Assembly: GCF_000259075.1 (NCBI RefSeq)
Contig: NZ_AJKI01000007.1
Coordinates: 85,272 to 149,271 of the forward strand
DNA: 64,000 nt
Source of the DNA: Marinilabilia salmonicolor JCM 21150
Lineage (GTDB): Bacteria; Bacteroidota; Bacteroidia; Bacteroidales; Marinilabiliaceae
Reading direction: 5' to 3'
The position numbers and the translations under genes were made by a program. The notes beneath the pieces were generated by a model. The model made no database searches. It saw nothing but the letters and a program-made list of their open reading frames with translations, and had not been told where the DNA came from. Shown one piece after another: positions 1 through 8,912 of the stretch; the stretch's first letter is position 1, and each line of letters begins with the position of its first letter.

Positions 1-725
1 ATTGAAGTTACGTGGGGCGATACCTGCTTTGACATTACCATATTATCGGCAATCAGTTTCCGAAGACGATCCATCTCCTTAATTTCATCCCCCTCACCTG
101 CAGTAACCTTCGGTGCCTGGATGGTTCTGGTTGCTCCCTGATCAGCCGGTTTTTCCTGTTTCTTAGGTTCAGCAGTTTTCTTTTCTGTCGATGTTTTGCC
201 GGCATCTCCTGATTTCAGATAATTCAGCAAATCTTCTTTGGTTACCCGTCCTTCGCGACCACTTCCATCGATGGTATCCAATTCCTTAAAAGAGATTCCT
301 TCTTCTTTGGCAATACTTCTGACGAGTGGTGAGTAAAAACGATCGCTCTCCTGTTGGTCTTCCTGATCTGAAGACTCACTCTTTTCAGGTGCTTTTGATT
401 CAGCAGATGCTTTTTGTGATTCAGCTTTTGTGTCAGAAGATTCCTCTTTTGATTTGTCGCTATCATCTTCTTCCTCTTCTTCTCCTTCCAGCGCAACAAT
501 AGCAACAGGAGTTCCGACTGCTACCACATCATCTACCGCAAACTTGATTTCTTTAATAGTTCCGGCCACCGGAGACGGAATTTCCGAATCCACCTTGTCG
601 GTGGCAATTTCAAGAATAGGATCATCCTCTTCAACGGTGTCACCTTCCTTGACAAACCATTTTGTAATGGTGGCTTCTTCTACACTTTCGCCCATTTTAG
701 GCATCAATATTTCAAATGTTGACAT
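1..725 (-). CDS. 2-oxo acid dehydrogenase E2 (dihydrolipoyl acyltransferase), N-terminal part
   Basis: Acyltransferase core subunit of a pyruvate or branched-chain 2-oxo acid dehydrogenase complex, cut by the left edge. Reading the minus strand from the ATG at 725-723 gives a lipoyl domain (residues about 1-78) with the lipoyl-lysine motif TDKVDSE (Lys44). It is followed by an acidic Glu/Asp/Ser linker rich in Lys and Gln, a peripheral subunit-binding domain (about residues 125-165), another linker, and the beginning of the catalytic domain. The catalytic HxxxDG motif lies outside the window. The low-complexity linker is normal for E2. Which 2-oxo acid is used cannot be decided from this part. 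It has its own promoter at 761-792. Confidence 0.88.
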   Translation of the reverse strand, partial: MSTFEILMPKMGESVEEATITKWFVKEGDTVEEDDPILEIATDKVDSEIPSPVAGTIKEIKFAVDDVVAVGTPVAIVALEGEEEEEDDSDKSKEESSDTKAESQKASAESKAPEKSESSDQEDQQESDRFYSPLVRSIAKEEGISFKELDTIDGSGREGRVTKEDLLNYLKSGDAGKTSTEKKTAEPKKQEKPADQGATRTIQAPKVTAGEGDEIKEMDRLRKLIADNMVMSKQVSPHVTS

Positions 726-760
726 ATCAGTTGGGTTTAATTTTTGTAATTTACGAGTGG

Positions 761-792
761 CAAAAATAGAACAATGTTTTATTTAAAACAAA
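761..792 (-). promoter_or_regulatory. Bacteroidota-type promoter for the E2 gene
   Basis: On the minus strand TTTG (792-789), 20 nt spacer, TATTTTTG (768-761). This matches TTTG-N19/21-TAnnTTTG. Transcription would start near 754, giving a short leader before the ATG at 725. Confidence 0.6.
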
Positions 793-886
793 TCCAAATA
801 AAAACAACAGTCTTTCATTGTTTTTCTCTACAAACTACTTCCAACGTATTTTTGTTCAACAAAACGGTATATTTTATTCTCAAGCA

Positions 887-923
887 TAAAAAAACCGGTA
901 TTTCCATATTCGAAAATACCGGT
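887..923 (-). terminator. Intrinsic terminator of the tyrosine phenol-lyase-like gene
   Basis: A hairpin with arms ACCGGTATTT and AAATACCGGT spans 894-923. On the minus strand it is followed by a run of T (complement of 893-887). It lies just after the stop codon of the gene ending at 952. Confidence 0.8.
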
Positions 924-951
924 CAAACCTAAAATCTAATCTGTTCCGGGA

Positions 952-2415
952 TTAGAGACTATTTCCAAAATCTTCTTTAAATTTTTCAACCAGTTTTTTA
1001 GGCCAGTCGCTCACGGGAGCCAGACGTCCCATAAAAAAGCGCAATACTTCCGGCTCATCAACAAATTTAAGTCCACCCACCAACTTTCTGTTTTCAAACA
1101 ACCAATGAACGCGGTCAATGAGGAACTTGGTTTGTGATAAGGTAAAAACTCTTCGAGGAAATGCCAGACGCAGTAGTTCCATATCAGCCAGAACATCTTC
1201 CCCATTTTCGTCACGAACACTTGAAATGGTCCCTCTTTCCATTCCGCGACATCCTGAAATAATATACAAGGCCGCAGCCAATGCCCCGGCTGGATATTCT
1301 TTTTGCGGAATATGATCCAGAAACGACATGGCATCAATGTGACAGCCCAATGCCCCGGCAGGTGTAATTACCGGAATACCCATAGCATCAAGTTCTTTAA
1401 CCGTATATTCAATAAATGAAGGCGACTGACTGATGACTGTTTCATCAGTAGTTTCCTGGAGTCCAACAGCCATTGCTTCGATTTCCCGAACTGACATTCC
1501 TCCGTAGGTAAGAAAGCCTTCATAAAGAGGTATCAGGTCCCGCATCTTCAAAAAGAGATCGTGGTTGTTGGTACAAATACCACCCCCGCGGGTAGAACTC
1601 ACTTTGCGTGAAGAAAAATAAACAATATCGGCAATACTACACATCGTGCGAAGGATCTCGCGTATTGAGGTGTTTTTAAACTCCTCTTCACGCTGTTTGA
1701 TGAACCACGCATTCTCCCCGATAAGACTTGCATCCAGAACAATCATAATTCCGTTTTCATCGGCCACACGTTTCACCTCACGCATATTCTGAATTGAAAA
1801 AGGCTGCCCTCCGATGAGATTTGTTGAAGCTTCGAGCCTGATGAACGGGATGTGCTCTGCTCCGTACTCCGAAATGAGATCTTTTAATTGCTGAATGTCA
1901 ATATTTCCCTTAAAGGGATGGTTACTTTTTATTTTTAACCCTTCTTCTGTCAATATTTCAAATATTTTACCCCCATTTAATTCCATATGAGCTTTGGTGG
2001 TGGTAAAATGATAGTTCATGGGAATGATATCGCCGGGCTTTATAAAAACCTGAGAAACCACATTTTCAGCTGCTCTTCCCTGATGCACAGGCAAAATAAA
2101 TTCTTTACCGAAAACATCTTTTAAAGCCTCCTCCATCCTGTAAAAACTCTGACTTCCGGCATAAGCATCATCGGCTTTTAGCATTGATGAAACCTGATTG
2201 TCACTCATTGCATTGGTGCCACTATCTGTCAGCATATCCAGAAATACATCTTTTGTATTCAGCAAAAATGTATTGTATCCACCTTTGGTTATGGCATCGA
2301 GGCGCTCATCAATCGGGCGAAGGTGGAGCTTTTGTACTATTCTGACTTTATGCAGTTCAACAGGAAAGGTTTCTTCACCAAAAAAACGGATAGAGGGTGT
2401 TGTCTGGTCGTTCAT
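952..2415 (-). CDS. Tyrosine phenol-lyase/tryptophanase family protein, divergent
   Basis: PLP-dependent beta-eliminating lyase of 487 residues (family usual about 460-475). Conserved motifs include LTDSGTNAMSD, DDAYAGS (substrate Tyr), HQGRAAEN (Arg binding PLP phosphate), NLIGGQP (Asn stacking on PLP), the PLP Lys in SSRK, and PRRVFT (carboxylate-binding Arg). The motif RGMERG, with the Arg that contacts the phenol ring in tyrosine phenol-lyase, points to TPL rather than tryptophanase. Several cofactor-site residues differ from recalled Citrobacter TPL: the Arg three after the PLP Asp is Leu (LDASLIGEN), KKD at the PLP Lys is RKV, and the nearby Asn of the monovalent-cation site is Arg. The substrate is therefore uncertain. 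Divergently transcribed from the sensor kinase at 2767. Confidence 0.8.
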   Translation of the reverse strand: MNDQTTPSIRFFGEETFPVELHKVRIVQKLHLRPIDERLDAITKGGYNTFLLNTKDVFLDMLTDSGTNAMSDNQVSSMLKADDAYAGSQSFYRMEEALKDVFGKEFILPVHQGRAAENVVSQVFIKPGDIIPMNYHFTTTKAHMELNGGKIFEILTEEGLKIKSNHPFKGNIDIQQLKDLISEYGAEHIPFIRLEASTNLIGGQPFSIQNMREVKRVADENGIMIVLDASLIGENAWFIKQREEEFKNTSIREILRTMCSIADIVYFSSRKVSSTRGGGICTNNHDLFLKMRDLIPLYEGFLTYGGMSVREIEAMAVGLQETTDETVISQSPSFIEYTVKELDAMGIPVITPAGALGCHIDAMSFLDHIPQKEYPAGALAAALYIISGCRGMERGTISSVRDENGEDVLADMELLRLAFPRRVFTLSQTKFLIDRVHWLFENRKLVGGLKFVDEPEVLRFFMGRLAPVSDWPKKLVEKFKEDFGNSL

Positions 2416-2766
2416 GGTTATTATAGAAAAGAGGTTTTGTAAAATGAAAAAATATTTAAAATATTAGGTTTAAAGAAATAAATTACAACTATTTGGTTTA
2501 TTTTTCTTAAAAACCGTTACAAAGATAATGGTTTGATTGTGGGAAATATGACAAAAATCAATAAAAGTTTCAATTTTGAATATTTTAAACTGAATACAAA
2601 TTAATTATACATTATAGTCCGCAGAAACTTATTTTCTGAAAAATAATGATGAATTTATTGCCGGTTATTATAACTTTTTTCATATAACGAAGTATACTAT
2701 TATTAATAGTAGAACAATGGGTATTTATTGTTGGGATTGGGCCCCCGGCTTTTTAGGGTTAAAAAC
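2416..2766. promoter_or_regulatory. Divergent intergenic region between the lyase and the sensor kinase
   Basis: AT-rich 351-base gap with no gene. On the minus strand TATCTTTG (2527-2520) fits the -7 box of a Bacteroidota promoter for the lyase, with TTTG 24 nt upstream (2555-2552), a rather long spacer. An inverted repeat TACTAT-N5-ATAGTA (2695-2711) lies ahead of the kinase start and could be an operator. Confidence 0.4.
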
Positions 2767-5700
2767 ATGCGGGTATTAGTTACATTTCTTCTTCTGATTT
2801 GGGGGCAGCTGGTTTTTTATGGCCAGGCACAAAAACTATTTTTCAAATCCATTCCGGCACAGAAACAACTCTCCAGCCAGTTTACTACCAGTATCACACA
2901 AGATAAAAATGGATACATATGGATTGGCACCATTGACGGGTTAAATCGTTACGACGGACATGACATGCATGTTTACCGAAATAATGAAGAACAAAACACC
3001 GGGTTGGGCAATAACAATATTCAAACCCTTTATGCTGACAGCAAAAACAGGGTCTGGGTTGCAACAGCCTGGGGGGTGTCGGTCTATATTCCCGAGATTG
3101 ATACTTTTAAAATGATCGCATCTGCAGAAAGCCCGAATGGTCTTGATTTTACTGTTATAAATCAAATAGCGGAAAACCGTAACAATGAGATTATGGTAGC
3201 TTCCGGGTCATCCATTTACCAATACAATGAACTAAAAAAACAATTTGTGCCTGTTATTGAATTGGAAGGAGGAGAAATTGCCTCCTTTTGTTTTGGCAGC
3301 AATAATGATTTATGGGTTGGACAAAATGAGGCGGGAGGAATTCATCATTTTCGGCACAATAAGAAATATGAAGAAAGGCAACTTCCCGGATGGATATCTG
3401 AGTCCCAGGCGAAGACGCTTAATGAATTTGAGATTACGGATCTTGTTTACAATGACAGCTTACTATGGTTGTCCACAAGGGGAAATGGCATAACGCAATT
3501 CAATTTCATCAACAAAACTACCAACAGGTTTCTCACGGAGGACTATAATGCCTTTGTTATTGATATTTACGTTGACAAACAGGGATTTTTGTGGACGTGT
3601 GATTATGCCGGACTAAAAAGGTACAATCCGGAGAAGAGTACATTTGTAGATTATTATGAAGAACCCGATGGTTCAAACAATGTGAAAAAAAACCCTATCG
3701 CAATATTTCAGGACAGACAACTTAATTATTGGGTCATTTATTCGGAGAAAGGGTTTGATTTTTCTCAGAAAGAGAGAGGTTTTCAGCTTTTTGACGCCAC
3801 CCCGGAAAGTTATTGGCCCCTTGGGGACGAAAATGTTTATTCCATAGCAGAAGACCGACACGGAAATTTATTGACAGGGGGATTTAATGGGGGAATTACG
3901 GTTTTTCAATGGAGTGAAGGAACAGTTTCTCATTTTATGGCGGATTCCAAAAATCCTGCTTCTTTGGCAGAGGGCTCTATATTTGACCTGCACCTGGATA
4001 ACGAGAATGATATGTGGGTGGCATCTTATTCAGGTGGACTTCAGAAGTATAACCCCCGTACGAATGGGTTCATCTCTTATTCACATGACAGCAATGATCC
4101 CGAATCAATAGCTGGAAATGACATCAGGGCAATAGAAGAAGATACTCATGGAAACTTCTGGCTTGCTGTTCATGGTGTCGGAATAGATTATTTCAACAAA
4201 AAGACCGGTACTTTTACCCATTATACTACCAAAAACAGCAATCTTTCCATTGAGTGGACAAACCATATTTTACTTGATTCGGAAAATAACTTATGGGTTG
4301 CCACCTCCAACGGCTTAAATCGGATGAATGCCGATACAGATACTTTTAAAGTATATTTATCTTATGGTAACGACAGCCGGAAATCAATAAAAAGCAATGA
4401 TGTAATTTGTATTCATGAAACTCCGGACAGCACTATTTGGGTGGGAACAACCTTTGGATTGTATTCTTATAGTCCCGAAACCGATGATTTTACTTTTCAT
4501 TCTGAAAATTTTAACAACCAGTATATTTGCAGTATTGAGCACGACATCAATGGCAATTTATGGGTCAGCACTCATGGCGGGATAAGGCAATTCAACCCGG
4601 AAAATAACCAAGTTTTCAATTTTGATAAATCCGATGGTTTACAGGCCAATGATTTCAACTTGAAATCATCATACCGCGACGGAAAAGGAAATCTTTTTTT
4701 CGGGGGACCTGAGGGACTAAATTCATTTGATCCAACTAAGATTAAATACAATCTTATTCCTCCAACTGTTGTTTTTACCGATTTAAAAATTTTCAATGAA
4801 TCTGTTGATGATTATGGGAACGATAGTCCTCTTGCCCGGCATATCAGTTACGCTGACACCATAACATTAGACCATTCCGACAAGTTCTTTTCCATAAGCT
4901 TTACCGCTATCAACTTCATCAATCCTTCCAGAAATCGGTTTGCCTATAAAATGGAAGGCTTTGAAGACCGATGGCACTATATAGGAAACAAGCGCGAGGC
5001 TACTTTTACCAATCTTTTTCCGGGCACTTATACTTTTCATGTGAAAGCCGCCAACAATGACGGTATCTGGAATGAGAAGGGAAGTTCTATCATTGTTAAA
5101 GTAAAACCACCATGGTACATGACCATCTGGTTTCAGATCTCAATGATTGTATTGCTTTTTATTGTTATTTATCTTGTTGTTCGTATCAGAACCCGAATAC
5201 TTAGGCATCAGAAAGTTGCGCTAACTGCTTTGGTAAAAGAAAGAACTAAACGACTCAATGAGAGAAATGTTTCACTGAAAAAGAGAACTGTCGAATTGGA
5301 TGACATCAATCAGGAACTGGAAAAACAAAAACTTACGATACAAAAACAGGCCGATGAACTGAAGACGCAGGCGGAAGAATTGCAGCAAAGTAATGATAAC
5401 CTCCAAAAACTGAACAACACGAAAGATCGTCTTTTTTCTGTTATTGCCCATGACGTGCGCGCTCCTTTTAATACGATCATTGGTTTTTCCAGTATTTTGA
5501 AAGAGCTGTTCAATGAGGGGGAAAATAACCTCTCAAGAGAATATGCAGGATATATTTACGATTCTTCCAATCAGGTGTTGGCACTAATGGAGAATCTGTT
5601 GTATTGGGCACGATCGCAAACCAATGAGATAAATTTGAATCCTGGGATTGTTTCCATTAAGGGGATCTTTGAAGACAATCTTAGCCTGTTAAAAGAAAGC

Positions 5701-6102
5701 ATGATTAAAAAGGGGATTCAATTAAATTCTTCCGAGCTGGATTTTACCATCAAATTTGAAGCTGATTCTGAAATGATGCGAATTGTCGTACGCAATATTC
5801 TTTCCAACGCCATCAAGTTTACTCCTTATAAAGGCCAGATATCCCTAAAGTCAGAAGTTAATCACAATCAGCTAATTGTCTCTATATTAGATTCCGGACA
5901 AGGATTAACTCCCGGGCAGATTGAAAAAATAAAACAGCCAACTCAAATTTTTTCCACCCCCGGAACTCACGGGGAAAAAGGCTCAGGCCTTGGGCTTACA
6001 GTCTGTAAAGAATTTATAGAGCGACATGATGGAAAGCTAATTGTAGAAGGTTATCCCGGAAAAGGAAGTCGATTTGGATTTATTTTGCCCTTGCATCATT
6101 AA
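2767..6102 (+). CDS. Reg_prop/Y_Y_Y sensor histidine kinase
   Basis: Transmembrane sensor kinase, about 1111 residues from the ATG at 2767. A TTG at 2728 would add 13 residues, but the ATG begins directly at a clear signal peptide. Order: signal peptide (1-21), two-component regulator propeller repeats filling the periplasmic part (about 30-700; repeated WvgT/LWVaT signatures), Y_Y_Y domain (about 700-775), one membrane helix (about 785-807), a Gln/Glu-rich coiled coil (810-890), HisKA with phospho-acceptor His895 in IAHDVRAP, and HATPase with N box NILSNAIKF and G boxes DSGQGL and GSGLGL. Unlike classical hybrid regulators of this family it has no receiver or AraC output, so its response regulator must be separate. 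The ligand is unknown. Divergent to the lyase gene, which makes that a possible target by position only. Confidence 0.88.
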   Translation: MRVLVTFLLLIWGQLVFYGQAQKLFFKSIPAQKQLSSQFTTSITQDKNGYIWIGTIDGLNRYDGHDMHVYRNNEEQNTGLGNNNIQTLYADSKNRVWVATAWGVSVYIPEIDTFKMIASAESPNGLDFTVINQIAENRNNEIMVASGSSIYQYNELKKQFVPVIELEGGEIASFCFGSNNDLWVGQNEAGGIHHFRHNKKYEERQLPGWISESQAKTLNEFEITDLVYNDSLLWLSTRGNGITQFNFINKTTNRFLTEDYNAFVIDIYVDKQGFLWTCDYAGLKRYNPEKSTFVDYYEEPDGSNNVKKNPIAIFQDRQLNYWVIYSEKGFDFSQKERGFQLFDATPESYWPLGDENVYSIAEDRHGNLLTGGFNGGITVFQWSEGTVSHFMADSKNPASLAEGSIFDLHLDNENDMWVASYSGGLQKYNPRTNGFISYSHDSNDPESIAGNDIRAIEEDTHGNFWLAVHGVGIDYFNKKTGTFTHYTTKNSNLSIEWTNHILLDSENNLWVATSNGLNRMNADTDTFKVYLSYGNDSRKSIKSNDVICIHETPDSTIWVGTTFGLYSYSPETDDFTFHSENFNNQYICSIEHDINGNLWVSTHGGIRQFNPENNQVFNFDKSDGLQANDFNLKSSYRDGKGNLFFGGPEGLNSFDPTKIKYNLIPPTVVFTDLKIFNESVDDYGNDSPLARHISYADTITLDHSDKFFSISFTAINFINPSRNRFAYKMEGFEDRWHYIGNKREATFTNLFPGTYTFHVKAANNDGIWNEKGSSIIVKVKPPWYMTIWFQISMIVLLFIVIYLVVRIRTRILRHQKVALTALVKERTKRLNERNVSLKKRTVELDDINQELEKQKLTIQKQADELKTQAEELQQSNDNLQKLNNTKDRLFSVIAHDVRAPFNTIIGFSSILKELFNEGENNLSREYAGYIYDSSNQVLALMENLLYWARSQTNEINLNPGIVSIKGIFEDNLSLLKESMIKKGIQLNSSELDFTIKFEADSEMMRIVVRNILSNAIKFTPYKGQISLKSEVNHNQLIVSILDSGQGLTPGQIEKIKQPTQIFSTPGTHGEKGSGLGLTVCKEFIERHDGKLIVEGYPGKGSRFGFILPLHH

Positions 6103-6141
6103 TTTTTCTTTATCAGTTACCTCTCCGATTCAAATATTTTA

Positions 6142-6149
6142 TATTTTTG
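6142..6149 (+). promoter_or_regulatory. -7 box of tRNA-Gly(CCC) promoter
   Basis: TATTTTTG matches TAnnTTTG and ends 10 nt before the tRNA. No clear TTTG is seen at the -33 distance. Confidence 0.45.
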
Positions 6150-6159
6150 TAGTAAAATT

Positions 6160-6231
6160 GCGGAAGTAGCTCAGTGGTAGAGCATCAGCTTCCCAAGCTG
6201 AGGGTCGCGGGTTCGATCCCCGTTTTCCGCT
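6160..6231 (+). tRNA. tRNA-Gly (anticodon CCC)
   Basis: Complete cloverleaf. Acceptor GCGGAAG pairs with TTTCCGC, D arm GCTC/GAGC, anticodon stem TCAGC/GCTGA with loop TTCCCAA, T arm with TTCGATC. The anticodon CCC reads GGG glycine codons. CCA is not encoded. Confidence 0.96.
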
Positions 6232-6234
6232 CAT

Positions 6235-6264
6235 AAAAAAGCCCGGTATTTTCCGGGCTTTTTT
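6235..6264. terminator. Bidirectional intrinsic terminator
   Basis: Stem GCCCGG/CCGGGC at 6241-6258, preceded by six A and followed by six T. It can end the tRNA transcript on the plus strand and the thrA transcript on the minus strand. Confidence 0.85.
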
Positions 6265-6288
6265 ATGTTTATCTATTTAACGTAGTTT

Positions 6289-8724
6289 TCAAACATTGGC
6301 TACTTTAATAATGTCCGCAAACACACCGGCAGCCGTAACATCAGCACCCGCTCCATATCCTTTGATCTGCATTGGGTGTTCAAAATAATGCTCCGACCAA
6401 ATCAGCACAATATTATTGCTTCCCTCCAGATCGTAAAACGGATGAGACCTGTCCACCTCCATCAGTCCTACAACAGCTTTTCCATCAGACGTTAACCGGG
6501 CGCCATAACGAATTTTTTTACCTTCTTTCATGGCATTTTGCCTTCTTTCTTCAAAGGGCGCGTCCAGTTCTTTCACCTTTACCATAAATTCTTCAAGAGA
6601 AGGCATATCCAGATACTTTTGAGGCACAAACGGTTCCACCTGAACATCAGATTCTTCAATACTGTACCCCGACTCCCGTGCAAGAATCAATGATTTTCGA
6701 ACCACATCGGTACCACTAAGGTCAACCCGTGGATCGGGCTCACTAAATCCTTTTTCTTTAGCTTCAATGATAACCTCCGACAGGGGCTTATCTTCCGAAA
6801 GAGTATTGACAATGTAATTCAGGGTTCCGGAAAGCACCGCCTCCAATCTTACAATTTTATCTCCACTGCGCACCAGATCATTAATCGGTGCGATAATGGG
6901 AAGTCCTGCTCCCACATTGGTTTCAAAAAAGAACCTGACCCCTTTTTCACGGGCAGTATCTTTCAATTTTTTATATGTGGAAAAGGACGAAGAACTGGCA
7001 ATTTTATTGGCCGTAACAACTGAAACGTTGGCATCCAACAGCGACTGATATATGGAAGCCACTTCCCCACTTGCGCTGCAATCCACAAACACACTGTTGG
7101 CCAGGTTCATCTCAATAATCTTGTCTCTGAAATCCCCGACTGTCCCGGCAATGCCCTCTTTATCAAGCTTCTCTATTGCCGTTGATGCATCCATCCCTTC
7201 ATTGTTAAGTATCATTCCTTTTCTTCCCGCAAGACCAATTAATCTGATTTTCAGCCTGTTCTCTTTCATGAGTTTTTCACTCTGAGCTGCAATTTTATTC
7301 AGAAGTTTACTTCCTACAGTTCCTTTACCCACCAGGAACAGGTTCAACCGTGAATAATCAGAAAGGAAGAACGATTCATGAATAACATTCAAGGCTTTCT
7401 TGATATCTCGTTCCTTAATAACAAAGGAAATATTCAACTCTGAGGCTCCCTGGGCAATTGCATATACATTTACCCCGTTTTTGCCTACACTGTTAAAAAG
7501 AAGCCCTGACATTCCGGTCGTATGCTTCATATTCTCACCCACAATGGCCACCACTGCCATTTGGTCATCAATATCTATTCCGCTGATGTGCCTGTCTTCA
7601 AGTTCTCTTTTAAACTCTTTCTCAATGGCTTTTCGTGCCTTTGATGACTGGTCACTTTCAATAACTATACTGATGCTGTTCTCCGAGGATGCCTGAGAAA
7701 TCAAAATCACATTAATTTCCTGAGCTGCCAGGGATGCAAATAAGCGCATGGAGATGCCGGAGACACCCACCATTCCCATTCCGTGAACCGTGAGCAAGGA
7801 TACGTTTTTTATAGAGGAAATCCCCTTAATCTGTCTGGGTTTTGGCGTCTCTTTATGCCCGTCAATCAGTGTTCCCGGGGCTTCAGGGTTAAAGCTGTTT
7901 TTTATGGTGATGGGAATTTTTTTCTGATAAGCCGGCAAAATGGTTGGCGGGTATATCACTTTGGCACCGAAATGAGACAATTCCATTGCCTCAGCATAAC
8001 TCAGGTGTTCTATGCAGTAAGCCCTGCTAATGACCTTCGGATCAGCAGTCATAAAGCCATTCACATCGGTCCATATTTCAAGCATACTGGCATTGAATGA
8101 GGCTGCCAGCAAAGAAGCAGTATAATCCGATCCACCGCGTCCTAAAGTGGTATTGTCTCCCTTTTTATTACTGCTGATAAATCCGGGAAACAAAGATATT
8201 TTGTCAAGATCGGAAGCTATCGCCGGAAGCAGGTTGTTGGTGGCTTCCAGGTCCACCTGGCTCTTGCCGTATTCCACAAATGTTTTGATGTATTTACGAC
8301 TGTCAAACCATTTTGCATCCAAAAAGGAAGAAATGATTTTTGACGAAAGCCTTTCTCCAATTCCAGATATGCTTTCCAGACTTTTTCTGCTTAGCTCCCG
8401 TATCAGGAAGACGCCTTTGGTAATGGAGTTGAGTTCATCCAATTCGGGGGCTACCAAATCAGAAACTTCCTGTTGCTTTTTTTCATCTGAAAACAGACTA
8501 ACAATGGTATTTTGATGAATTTCAACAATTTGTTTGACCTCAGAGGCGTACTGGCCATCTCCTTCAGCGGCCATTGTGGCTGCTTTAATGAGTCTGTCAG
8601 TTATTCCCCCCAGGGCCGACACCACAATTACAACCTGGTCGTTCTGGTTTTGGATAATATCTTTTACTCTTCGAATATTGTCGGCTGAACCAACGGATGT
8701 GCCTCCAAATTTCAGTATCTTCAT
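6289..8724 (-). CDS. thrA: Bifunctional aspartokinase / homoserine dehydrogenase
   Basis: Catalyses the first and third steps from aspartate to threonine/methionine. The 811 residues match the usual ThrA length (about 815-820). Aspartokinase (1-290) opens with KFGGTSVGS and carries GRGGSDYTA. A regulatory region with two ACT-type repeats follows (about 310-455). Homoserine dehydrogenase (about 462-811) has the nucleotide-binding GKGTVGS and the SGTLNYI and DLSGTDVVRK motifs. ACT domains imply feedback control by threonine. No thrB or thrC is in the window, so the gene stands alone here with its own promoter. Confidence 0.97.
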   Translation of the reverse strand: MKILKFGGTSVGSADNIRRVKDIIQNQNDQVVIVVSALGGITDRLIKAATMAAEGDGQYASEVKQIVEIHQNTIVSLFSDEKKQQEVSDLVAPELDELNSITKGVFLIRELSRKSLESISGIGERLSSKIISSFLDAKWFDSRKYIKTFVEYGKSQVDLEATNNLLPAIASDLDKISLFPGFISSNKKGDNTTLGRGGSDYTASLLAASFNASMLEIWTDVNGFMTADPKVISRAYCIEHLSYAEAMELSHFGAKVIYPPTILPAYQKKIPITIKNSFNPEAPGTLIDGHKETPKPRQIKGISSIKNVSLLTVHGMGMVGVSGISMRLFASLAAQEINVILISQASSENSISIVIESDQSSKARKAIEKEFKRELEDRHISGIDIDDQMAVVAIVGENMKHTTGMSGLLFNSVGKNGVNVYAIAQGASELNISFVIKERDIKKALNVIHESFFLSDYSRLNLFLVGKGTVGSKLLNKIAAQSEKLMKENRLKIRLIGLAGRKGMILNNEGMDASTAIEKLDKEGIAGTVGDFRDKIIEMNLANSVFVDCSASGEVASIYQSLLDANVSVVTANKIASSSSFSTYKKLKDTAREKGVRFFFETNVGAGLPIIAPINDLVRSGDKIVRLEAVLSGTLNYIVNTLSEDKPLSEVIIEAKEKGFSEPDPRVDLSGTDVVRKSLILARESGYSIEESDVQVEPFVPQKYLDMPSLEEFMVKVKELDAPFEERRQNAMKEGKKIRYGARLTSDGKAVVGLMEVDRSHPFYDLEGSNNIVLIWSEHYFEHPMQIKGYGAGADVTAAGVFADIIKVANV

Positions 8725-8763
8725 TCCTGATTTATTTTTCTATTACAAGTAGTATGGAACTCG

Positions 8764-8796
8764 CAAATGTAGCAAAAAAGAGATAAAATATGACAA
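8764..8796 (-). promoter_or_regulatory. Promoter of thrA
   Basis: Minus-strand TTTG (8796-8793), 21 nt, TACATTTG (8771-8764). Predicted start near 8757, about 30 nt ahead of the ATG. No attenuator or leader peptide of threonine codons is visible in this short leader. Confidence 0.6.
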
Positions 8797-8912
8797 ATGT
8801 TATGACTTTAGGTAACCTGATTTGTTTAAAAATTGAAAACCAATAAAACGAGTATGGAACTTTGATTTCACAAAACTGCCTAGGATTGGGAAAACTCGCT
8901 AACGTTCGGTTT

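Noticed and set aside
430..786. Plus-strand open frame rich in Ser opposite the E2 linker
   Set aside because: It is the antisense of the acidic Glu/Asp linker of the lipoyl protein; no RBS or promoter fits it.
2728..2766. TTG start adding 13 residues to the sensor kinase
   Set aside because: The ATG at 2767 begins directly at a good signal peptide; the extension is Gly/Pro/Arg-rich and would precede the signal.
6160..6231. tRNA-Gly anticodon read as TCC
   Set aside because: The 7-nt loop is TTCCCAA, so positions 34-36 are CCC.
8725..8790. Threonine attenuator ahead of thrA
   Set aside because: The leader from the predicted start is about 30 nt, with no Thr/Ile codon run and no terminator hairpin.
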